A stretch of 6,850 nucleotides of DNA. Origin: Proteobacteria bacterium UBA6522. Lineage in GTDB: Bacteria; Pseudomonadota; Gammaproteobacteria; Steroidobacterales; Rariloculaceae. A program made the translations under genes and the position numbers. The stretch covers positions 2,121-8,970 of the forward strand of contig DJLG01000168.1 in assembly GCA_002434915.1 (NCBI GenBank), in the 5' to 3' direction. This document shows, piece after piece, positions 1 through 5,661 of this stretch (its first letter is position 1; each line of letters opens with the position of its first letter). The notes under the pieces were generated by a model that was given only the letters and a program-made list of their open reading frames with translations, did no database searches and was not told the DNA's origin.

Positions 1-393
1 GATGTCGTCGTTATACGTTATGAAGGTCCAAAAGGAGGACCTGGTATGCGTGAAATGTTAAGTCCCACAGGAGCAATAATAGGTCGAGGCTTGGGAGATA
101 AGGTTGCTTTGATTACAGATGGACGTTTTTCTGGTGGTAGTCATGGCTTTGTGGTCGGACATGTTTCACCTGAGGCTGCTACAGGCGGCCCAATCGCTAT
201 AGTCGAAGAAGGAGATATAATCACAATAGATGCTAAGACTAAAACTATTGATGTTGAGCTTTCATCCGAAGAAATTAATAAGAGATTGTTGAAATGGAAG
301 CCAGAACCACCCTATACCACAAGGGGATTGCTATCTAAGTATGCGAGATTAGTTAGCTCGGCATCTCTTGGTGCAGTGACAGATATCAATTAG
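1..393 (+). CDS. ilvD: Dihydroxy-acid dehydratase, C-terminal part (5' end outside window)
   Basis: The frame is open from the first base and gives 130 C-terminal residues; the ATG at 46 is internal, because conserved family sequence (VIRYEGPKGGPGMREML) begins before it. The enzyme is a cytosolic Fe-S protein that dehydrates 2,3-dihydroxy-3-methylbutanoate and its homologue to the 2-keto acids leading to valine, leucine and isoleucine. Seen here are the GPKGGPGM loop and the near-invariant DGRFSGGSHGF followed by VGHVSPEA, both typical of the C-terminal swivelling domain. The tail ends in SSASLGAVTD, which from memory looks more like the roughly 560-residue form than the longer E. coli form. 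The Fe-S cysteines lie upstream of the window. It is on the same strand as lysAC but separated by 211 bases. No strong terminator follows directly after its stop codon. Family assignment is very secure. Confidence 0.97.
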   Translation, partial: DVVVIRYEGPKGGPGMREMLSPTGAIIGRGLGDKVALITDGRFSGGSHGFVVGHVSPEAATGGPIAIVEEGDIITIDAKTKTIDVELSSEEINKRLLKWKPEPPYTTRGLLSKYARLVSSASLGAVTDIN

Positions 394-420
394 GTTTTAG
401 TATCAACGAACGATGAATTC

Positions 421-447
421 TTGACCTAGAGATACTAGGGCTATAAG
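421..447 (+). promoter_or_regulatory. Candidate sigma70-type promoter for lysAC
   Basis: TTGACC (421-426) matches the -35 consensus at five of six bases, and TATAAG (442-447) matches the -10 consensus at five of six. The spacer is 15 bases, shorter than the preferred 17, which weakens the call. Transcription would start near 454 and leave a leader of about 150 bases before the lysAC start at 605. A second weaker possibility is TGCTATAGA at 512-520, which looks like an extended -10 but has no good -35. This is pattern matching only. Confidence 0.3.
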
Positions 448-541
448 TTCAATTCCCAGTTTGATTAGGCCTAAATACGTTCAAAACTGTAATGTTAACT
501 TTTTTCAAACGTGCTATAGATGGCTACGTTGTTCTAGGTCA
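422..541. repeat. Separated 9-bp inverted repeat in the ilvD-lysAC gap
   Basis: TGACCTAGA (422-430) is the exact reverse complement of TCTAGGTCA (533-541); a G-T wobble extends the match by one pair at each end. The arms are 102 bases apart. The left arm can instead pair locally: CCTAG (425-429) and CTAGG (435-439) form a 5-bp stem with a 5-base loop, so the two structures exclude each other. The left arm also overlaps the candidate -35 box at 421-426. It could be an RNA switch, a pair of DNA operator half-sites, or chance. Confidence 0.35.
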
Positions 542-566
542 GTAGTCACCAGGCATGAATGAGCTT

Positions 567-592
567 CTATGTCGAATCGACGTGGTTTTTTT
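567..592 (+). terminator. Terminator-like hairpin with T7 tract in the lysAC leader (possible attenuator)
   Basis: Bases 567-574 (CTATGTCG) pair with 578-585 (CGACGTGG) to form an 8-bp stem, six Watson-Crick pairs and two G-U, closed by the triloop AAT. Seven T follow immediately at 586-592. This is the geometry of an intrinsic terminator, although the stem is short and only half G+C. It sits 4 bases before the GGAG at 596-599 and 13 before the ATG at 605. It could be an attenuator of lysAC, a late terminator of ilvD, or simply coding sequence if lysAC starts at 569. Confidence 0.35.
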
Positions 593-595
593 AGT

Positions 596-599
596 GGAG
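596..599 (+). promoter_or_regulatory. Ribosome-binding site that favours the lysAC start at 605
   Basis: GGAG lies 5 bases before ATG 605. The earlier in-frame ATG at 569 has only a weak GAG at 561-563 in front of it and follows an in-frame stop (TGA 560-562) almost directly. This makes 605 the better start by sequence, though the 12-residue longer form cannot be excluded. Confidence 0.5.
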
Positions 600-604
600 T
601 CAGC

Positions 605-3232
605 ATGAATAAAGCAGTTGAAGTAAGGCATGAGTTTGAAAGCTTTGACTCGCCAAACCCTAAGTCACCCTATGTTGTTATGAAATTTGGGGGCAGAAGT
701 GTTGCTTCATCTGATAAGTGGCGCGCTATTGCCCAGCTAATAGAGGAGCGCATAGAAAGCGGGCTTATACCAGTTGTTGTTCATTCAGCACTTGCTGGGG
801 TTTCTAATACTCTTGAACAGCTTGTTGATGAGGCTGTAACAAATGGGTCAAGTGCTTTACTGAAAAAAATTCATACTATTCATGCTGAACTAGCTAAAGA
901 GCTTGAGGTTGATATATCTTGCATTGAAGAATACCTTCAAACATTACATGAGCTTGTAGACAGTGTTCGGCTAGTCGGCGAAGTCTCCCCAAACATATAC
1001 GCCAGAATAATGGCGACTGGAGAATTACTTGCCACTAATCTAGGGGCTAGTTATCTCAAAAACATCGGGCTAAAGGTACATTGGAAGGATGCTAGAAACT
1101 TATTAGTAAGTGTTTACAGAGCTGATGTGCAGGAACGTGTTAATTTTCTTTCAGCATCTTGTGACTTTGAGGCTTCTCCTCAATTGCAGAATGAATTAAG
1201 CGAAATCGATGGTTTTATTGTTACTCAAGGTTTTATTGCAACTAACCCTAACGGTGACACAGTTTTGCTTGGAAGAGGTGGATCAGATACTTCTGCAGCT
1301 TATCTAGCCGCAAAACTTCAGGCTCGTAGGCTAGAGATATGGACTGATGTCCCTGGTTTTTTTAGTGCTGATCCAAAAGCAATTCCAACAGCTCGTTTAC
1401 TTCATGAACTCGATTACAGTGAAGCTCAAGAAATTGCTTCGGCCGGAGGAGGTATTCTTCATCCGCGAAGCATTTCACCTGTTCGCAAGTCAGGTATTCC
1501 TCTTTTTTTGAGATGTACTGGACATGTTGAGTGGGGTGGCACAACCGTCCATCATTCAAAAAGGGAAGATGCGCCTCAGGTTAAAGCGGTTTCTCAGAGA
1601 TCAGGACTGACTCTTATCTCAATGGAGTCAATGGACATGTGGCATCAGGTTGGTTTTCTAGCTGAGGTTTTTTCGCTTTTTCGTACCCATGGTTTATCTG
1701 TAGATCTAATTTCTACTTCTGAGAGCAATGTAACTGTATCAATTGATAAAAATAATGGTTTAGTTGAGTCCTCTGCGCTGGACGATGTAGTCAAGGAACT
1801 CGAGCAGTTATGCAAAGTTGATGTAATACAAGAATGCACTGCTATTACTTTGGTAGGGCAGCGAATACGCACAATACTCCATGAGCTTGTACCTATATTT
1901 GAAACTTTCGAAGAACATAAGGTGCATCTTTTAACACAAGCTGCAAACGATCTTAATCTGACCTTTGTAGTAGGTGCAGAACATGGGTATAGCTTGCTTC
2001 AAAAATTACATGGACATTTAGTAAGAAATTTTAAAGAAGGCATGGTTTTCGGAGCAACTTGGGAACAGCTATGTAATGCACCTAAAGAAACCATTGCTAT
2101 TCCTTCTCCCTGGTGGTTTAGAAAGCGGGATAAATTATTAAAGCTATCAGAACAATATAGTTCTGTTTATGTTTACAATTCAGAAAGTATTCAAGAATCG
2201 CTAGAGGCGTTACAAGAGCTTAAGGCCGTTGATTCGGTTTTTTATGCTATGAAAGCAAATTCAAATGTAGAAATACTAAGTCTCATTCATGACACAAATA
2301 CTAATTTTGAATGCGTTTCTCCTGGCGAAATAAAGCGGGTTTTAGAAGTCATTCCTGCCATCGATAGGAAACGAATACTATTTACCCCTAATTTTTCACA
2401 TAAATCTGAGTATATATGGGCATTTGAGCAAGGCGTTTGGGTAACTTTAGATAATCTTCATCCAATCCGAGAGTGGCCAGAAGTTTTTGCTGGCCAGGAT
2501 ATATTTGTTCGTATAGATACTGGAGAGGGACGTGGACACCATGAGCATGTGCGAACAGCTGGCAGCCTCTCTAAGTTTGGCATACCTTTATTTGAATTAG
2601 ACGAGCTAACTGTATTAACAAGTGCTGCAGGCGCAAAGGTTGTAGGTTTGCATGCGCATACAGGTAGCGGAGTCTTGAACCCAGAGAACTGGAAAAATAC
2701 CGGAATGCAGCTTGCACGCCTTATAGAAGCCTTCCCACAAGTAGAGTACCTAGACGTTGGCGGTGGTCTTGGGATACCAGAAAAACCTAACCAGCAGCCC
2801 TTAGACATGAATGCACTAAACGAAGCGTTATCCGATGTTAAAAATATAGCATCGAACGTAAAGATCTGGATTGAACCAGGCCGCTTTATTGTCGGGCATG
2901 CTGGCGTTTTGCTAACACATGTAAATCAGACAAAAGGGAAGGGTGAAGTACGTTACTTAGGTGTTGATGCAGGAATGAATACGCTTATAAGGCCTGCGCT
3001 TTATGGTGCATATCATGAAATTGTCAATCTGACTCGATTGGAAGAAAAAAGTTCTGGACTCTTCACAATTGTAGGACCTATTTGCGAAACAGGTGACCGA
3101 CTTGGTTCTGACCGAATGCTACCTGAAACAGAAGAAGGCGATGTATTGCTTGTTGCCAATGCAGGTGCTTATGGCTACGTAATGAGTTCTCAATATAACC
3201 TTAGAGAGCCTGCTCCTGAAGTATTGATTTAA
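605..3232 (+). CDS. lysAC: Bifunctional aspartate kinase / diaminopimelate decarboxylase (LysC-LysA fusion)
   Basis: One 875-residue protein joins the first step of the aspartate pathway (aspartate to aspartyl phosphate) to the last step of lysine synthesis (meso-diaminopimelate to lysine and CO2). Kinase domain, about 23-330: KFGG at 27-30, HSALAGVSN at 60-68, ATGE at 137-140, GRGGSD at 223-228 and SADPK at 254-258. Two ACT domains follow, about 333-480; the first has VGFLAEVF and SVDLISTSE, like the lysine-binding ACT of lysine-sensitive kinases, so lysine feedback is likely. The decarboxylase occupies about 500-875: PLP lysine K550 in YAMKANSN, HAHTGSG at 683-689, GGGLG, EPGR at 757-760, GPICETGD with C827, and AGAYGY at 853-858. 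No stop or frameshift interrupts it, so the fusion is real in this sequence. One oddity is KFGGRS where the family normally has KFGGTS. ATG 569 is an alternative start giving 887 residues. Confidence 0.95.
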   Translation: MNKAVEVRHEFESFDSPNPKSPYVVMKFGGRSVASSDKWRAIAQLIEERIESGLIPVVVHSALAGVSNTLEQLVDEAVTNGSSALLKKIHTIHAELAKELEVDISCIEEYLQTLHELVDSVRLVGEVSPNIYARIMATGELLATNLGASYLKNIGLKVHWKDARNLLVSVYRADVQERVNFLSASCDFEASPQLQNELSEIDGFIVTQGFIATNPNGDTVLLGRGGSDTSAAYLAAKLQARRLEIWTDVPGFFSADPKAIPTARLLHELDYSEAQEIASAGGGILHPRSISPVRKSGIPLFLRCTGHVEWGGTTVHHSKREDAPQVKAVSQRSGLTLISMESMDMWHQVGFLAEVFSLFRTHGLSVDLISTSESNVTVSIDKNNGLVESSALDDVVKELEQLCKVDVIQECTAITLVGQRIRTILHELVPIFETFEEHKVHLLTQAANDLNLTFVVGAEHGYSLLQKLHGHLVRNFKEGMVFGATWEQLCNAPKETIAIPSPWWFRKRDKLLKLSEQYSSVYVYNSESIQESLEALQELKAVDSVFYAMKANSNVEILSLIHDTNTNFECVSPGEIKRVLEVIPAIDRKRILFTPNFSHKSEYIWAFEQGVWVTLDNLHPIREWPEVFAGQDIFVRIDTGEGRGHHEHVRTAGSLSKFGIPLFELDELTVLTSAAGAKVVGLHAHTGSGVLNPENWKNTGMQLARLIEAFPQVEYLDVGGGLGIPEKPNQQPLDMNALNEALSDVKNIASNVKIWIEPGRFIVGHAGVLLTHVNQTKGKGEVRYLGVDAGMNTLIRPALYGAYHEIVNLTRLEEKSSGLFTIVGPICETGDRLGSDRMLPETEEGDVLLVANAGAYGYVMSSQYNLREPAPEVLI

Positions 3233-3257
3233 GATAGTCATACTCAGCTTAGTTTGA

Positions 3258-3548
3258 TTATTTGTTATGTCTTTTTTCTAACTCAGAGATTATATTTTCT
3301 AGCTTTAGGCCTCGAAGACGTAGAACAACTAAAAGGTGGTAAATAAGATCTGCTGATTCTTCAGTTAAACGCTCTGTGCTTTCTGCTACGGCAGCAAGCG
3401 CTACTTCAACAGCTTCTTCACCTAGTTTTTTTGAAACTTTCATTATGCCTTCTTCTGCAAGGCTAGATGTATAGCTACCATCTTTAGGAGAAATCACCCT
3501 CTCATCGATAGTTGCTTCAAGGGTTTTTAAAAACTCAATACTGCTCAT
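3258..3548 (-). CDS. hisE: Phosphoribosyl-ATP pyrophosphatase, stand-alone HisE
   Basis: This 96-residue protein converts phosphoribosyl-ATP to phosphoribosyl-AMP, the second step of histidine synthesis. It belongs to the all-alpha MazG-like fold: KKLGEEAVEVALAA at 40-53 and ESADLIYHLLVVL at 64-76 supply the acidic metal-binding residues (E44, E45, E48, E64, D67). Its N-terminus (IEFLKTLEATIDER) is that of a free HisE. Enterobacteria fuse this domain to HisI, but there is no HisI sequence here: hisF ends only 3 bases upstream. The ATG at 3548 is preceded by AAGGA (3560-3556) with a 7-base spacer, inside the end of hisF, so the two are probably translated together. It is the last gene of the operon and ends 25 bases from the convergent lysAC stop. 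Confidence 0.95.
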   Translation of the reverse strand: MSSIEFLKTLEATIDERVISPKDGSYTSSLAEEGIMKVSKKLGEEAVEVALAAVAESTERLTEESADLIYHLLVVLRLRGLKLENIISELEKRHNK

Positions 3549-3551
3549 TTT

Positions 3552-4334
3552 TTAATCCTTAATTTCAGGAGGTCGTATGGCTATGTTTGCTTTTATTAAA
3601 TATGTCTTTAAGTCAGGGATCTTGATCTGTGCTGAATGAAATACGGTTGCCGCTAGTGCTCCATCTACCTTTGAAGTAGTGAAAACCTCTTTAAAATGAG
3701 CCATAGTTCCGGCTCCGCCTGAGGCGATAAGAGGAACACCACATATTTCTCGTGCTTTAGAAAGTTGTTCAACGTCATACCCGTTTTTTACGCCATCTTG
3801 ATTCATGCAGTTGAGTACAATTTCACCCGCACCACGAAGTTGAACCTCATTAATCCATTCTAAAGTTGATCTTTGACTAGAACGGCTACGCTCAGGATCG
3901 CCTGTATTTTGATACACAGTATAGTTGCCATTTTCAGAACTACTATCTATGCCAATAACTACACATTGTGCTCCAAACCTTTTAGCTAAATCTTCAATCA
4001 GACCGGGACGTTCTAGTGCTGGAGTATTAATAGATATTTTATCAGCACCTAAATTTAGTATGGTTTCTGCATCAGCAAGACTTCTTATTCCACCGGCAAC
4101 GCAAAAGGGTATATCTAAAACTCCAGCAACCTTATTTACCCAACTACGGTCAACTGTGCGTCCATGCGGACTAGCAGTAATATCATAAAAAACGAGTTCA
4201 TCTGCACCTTCATCACGATATCGTGATGCCAAGCTGATAATATCTCCCATGACTCGATGATTCCTAAACTGGACGCCTTTCACAACAACTCCATCTCGAA
4301 CATCTAGGCACGGAATTATCCGTTTGGTAAGAAT
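3552..4334 (-). CDS. hisF: Imidazole glycerol phosphate synthase, cyclase subunit HisF (apparent ATT start)
   Basis: HisF uses ammonia from HisH to close the imidazole ring, giving imidazole glycerol phosphate and AICAR; it is a cytosolic (beta/alpha)8 barrel. From ATT 4334 the protein has 260 residues and begins (M)LTKRIIPCLDVRDG, nearly identical to the E. coli start MLAKRIIPCLDVRDG. The catalytic aspartates fall at D11 (CLDV) and D130 (GIDS), the family's positions. Other motifs are FYDITAS, CVAGGIRS, ADKISIN, NQDGVKNGYD and IASGGAGT. The frame has a stop (TAG 4340-4338) two codons before the ATT, and the only standard start near the 5' end, GTG 4283, would remove 17 residues including strand 1 and D11, although a GGAG precedes it as well (4292-4289). 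The ATT start overlaps the end of hisA by 19 bases. A base-call error changing ATG to ATT is the main alternative. Confidence 0.93.
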   Translation of the reverse strand: MLTKRIIPCLDVRDGVVVKGVQFRNHRVMGDIISLASRYRDEGADELVFYDITASPHGRTVDRSWVNKVAGVLDIPFCVAGGIRSLADAETILNLGADKISINTPALERPGLIEDLAKRFGAQCVVIGIDSSSENGNYTVYQNTGDPERSRSSQRSTLEWINEVQLRGAGEIVLNCMNQDGVKNGYDVEQLSKAREICGVPLIASGGAGTMAHFKEVFTTSKVDGALAATVFHSAQIKIPDLKTYLIKANIAIRPPEIKD

Positions 4335-5053
4335 AAGCTAATCTCCTCTTTCGAAAAACGTTGCTCTAATAAAGCCTTACCAGATATAGCATATGCGACT
4401 CCTGTTTTTTTAAGTACATGCAAGTCATTGACATCACGTACGCCACCGGATGCTTGAAACTCTATATGTGGGTAACGATCAACACATTCTTGATATAGAG
4501 ATACATTCGGCCCAAGTAGTGCGCCATCTCTTGCTATGTCAGTACATAAAACATGTTTAAGATTTGTTTCAGAGTATGATTCTAATAGATCCCAAAGGGT
4601 ATTATTAGAATTCTTAGTCCAACCATGGGTGGTAACGTGTGGAATACCATCTTTATCTAAATTAATATCAAGCGCTAAACAAAAACGGTCAGAATCCAAA
4701 TCTTTTAACCATTTTTTTACTAGGATAGGTTTGAGCAAAGCAAGACTGCCTATCACTACTCGATCAACATAATCTAGCGCCTCTATTGCATGTGATGTTG
4801 AGCGAATGCCTCCACCTAATTGAATCTTAAGTCCCGTTATACTAGAAATCATTTTTATTAATGAAAGGTTTTTTGGTGAACCGCTTTGCGCTCCATCTAG
4901 GTCTACTACATGAAGCCATTTTGCTCCAAGGCTGCAATAATCTTTTGCAAGCTCAACTGGATTTACTTCATATAAAGTTACTTTTTCAAAATCTCCACGT
5001 AGTAGCCTGACACACCGTCCATTCCGAATATCTATTGCAGGAAGAAGGTCCAT
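4316..5053 (-). CDS. hisA: ProFAR isomerase HisA
   Basis: HisA is the isomerase that opens the ribose of ProFAR to give PRFAR, the substrate of HisF. The 245 residues match the usual length and show the half-barrel repeats of the HisA/HisF family. The general acid and base aspartates are D8 in LPAIDIRNG and D129 in ALDINL. Phosphate-binding loops are QLGGGIR at 78-84 and ASGGV at 201-205, and TDIARDG is at 171-177. The start is ATG at 5053, in the position expected from the family's MDxxPAID beginning, 11 bases after the hisH stop and with only a weak ribosome-binding site (CTGAAAACT), which suggests it depends on reinitiation after hisH. Its last codons carry the hisF ribosome-binding site and overlap hisF by 19 bases. 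Confidence 0.96.
   Translation of the reverse strand: MDLLPAIDIRNGRCVRLLRGDFEKVTLYEVNPVELAKDYCSLGAKWLHVVDLDGAQSGSPKNLSLIKMISSITGLKIQLGGGIRSTSHAIEALDYVDRVVIGSLALLKPILVKKWLKDLDSDRFCLALDINLDKDGIPHVTTHGWTKNSNNTLWDLLESYSETNLKHVLCTDIARDGALLGPNVSLYQECVDRYPHIEFQASGGVRDVNDLHVLKKTGVAYAISGKALLEQRFSKEEISLFLPNG
4343..4347 (-). promoter_or_regulatory. Ribosome-binding site that supports the hisF ATT start
   Basis: On the minus strand AGGAG (4347-4343) lies 8 bases before the ATT at 4334-4332, inside the last codons of hisA (its KEEIS stretch). The spacing is near ideal for a start at the ATT, the position where the conserved LxKRIIPCLDV sequence of HisF begins. The match supports initiation here rather than at the downstream GTG. 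Confidence 0.6.
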
Positions 5054-5064
5054 AGTTTTCAGGC

Positions 5065-5661
5065 TTAAATATTTAAAAAGTTAGATAATATTAACGATCC
5101 AACACTAGAGGATCGTTCTGGGTGAAATTGCGTTGCATAGAAATTATTATATTGCACGACTGCTGAAAAACTTTCACCATAGTTCGCAGTTACATACGTA
5201 TGTTCATTAATAGGAAGAGCATAGCTATGAATGAAGTAGGCATAATCTCCATCCCTAACTCCATTCATTAGTGGAGTTCTTTTAACATTGGTTAATGAAT
5301 TCCAACCCATTTGCGGTACAGGCAAACCTGTTTTTTTAGGAAAACGAGATGCATAGCCAGGAATTATGTTGAGACAAGTTGCGTTGTCTTCTTCCGAACC
5401 GCTATAAAGAAGCTGAAGTCCTAGGCAAATTCCTAAGACAGGCTGTTTAAGGTTTGGAATCAGGCTAGCAAGATTTGTAGCTTTTAGCCTACTCATCGCA
5501 TCTCTAGCAGCACCAACCCCTGGCAATATAATATGGCTCGCCATTTTGATGACTTTCGGGTCTTCAGACACAACCGGTTCGTTACCTAATCTTTTAAGAG
5601 CAAATATTAATGAAGCAAGATTTGCTCCACCAGTAGCAATGATTACAGGACAAGAACTCAA
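5065..5661 (-). CDS. hisH: Imidazole glycerol phosphate synthase, glutaminase subunit HisH (TTG start)
   Basis: HisH is a class I glutamine amidotransferase that hydrolyses glutamine and passes ammonia through the HisF barrel. The 198 residues are full length. The nucleophile is C79 in GICLGLQLL, and the triad is completed by H180 and E182 in QFHPERS; the oxyanion-strand motif LPGVG is at 46-50 and HSYALP at 145-150. The N-terminus (IIATGGANLASL) resembles the enterobacterial HisH start (ILDTGCANLNSV). No ATG or GTG lies upstream in frame near this point; TTG 5661 has AAGGA (5671-5667) 5 bases before it and overlaps the hisB stop as TTGA. Coupled translation with hisB is therefore likely. The function is secure and the TTG start fairly so. 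Confidence 0.95.
   Translation of the reverse strand: MSSCPVIIATGGANLASLIFALKRLGNEPVVSEDPKVIKMASHIILPGVGAARDAMSRLKATNLASLIPNLKQPVLGICLGLQLLYSGSEEDNATCLNIIPGYASRFPKKTGLPVPQMGWNSLTNVKRTPLMNGVRDGDYAYFIHSYALPINEHTYVTANYGESFSAVVQYNNFYATQFHPERSSSVGSLILSNFLNI

Larger units (their letters stand above)
555..608 (+). other. Possible 17-codon leader ORF overlapping the lysAC start
   Basis: From ATG 555 a short frame encodes MNELLCRIDVVFLVESA and stops with TGA at 606-608. It therefore shares an ATGA junction with the lysAC start ATG at 605, the usual layout for translational coupling. Seven of its 17 residues are Leu, Ile or Val, and it has no lysine codon. Its ribosome-binding site is poor: the AGG at 551-553 is only one base from the ATG. 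The frame runs through the hairpin at 567-585. It may well be chance; no family is recognisable. Confidence 0.15.

Noticed and set aside
431..460. A tRNA T-arm look-alike (AGTTCAATTCCC) after ilvD.
   Set aside because: The flanking bases do not form the 5-bp T stem, and no acceptor, D or anticodon arm can be drawn around it.
465..474. The 10-base perfect palindrome TTAGGCCTAA in the ilvD-lysAC gap.
   Set aside because: A single short palindrome with no second copy or known regulator match; such sites arise by chance. Noted only as a possible operator.
394..604. A lysine riboswitch (L box) upstream of lysAC.
   Set aside because: I cannot find the conserved five-helix layout or its core motifs, and the gap leaves little room for the roughly 170-base aptamer plus a promoter.
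2458..2808. A 116-codon open frame on the minus strand inside the lysA half.
   Set aside because: It lies wholly opposite well-conserved decarboxylase codons, and its translation, rich in Pro, Cys and Ser, matches no family I know; it is a shadow of the real gene.
3925..4188. An 87-codon plus-strand open frame opposite hisF.
   Set aside because: It is antisense to conserved HisF sequence, with no ribosome-binding site or recognisable domain.
4283..4283. GTG 4283 as the hisF start, with a GGAG five bases before it.
   Set aside because: It removes the first barrel strand and catalytic Asp11, while conserved HisF sequence continues in frame upstream; the GGAG is explained by the Asp-Gly-Val codons.
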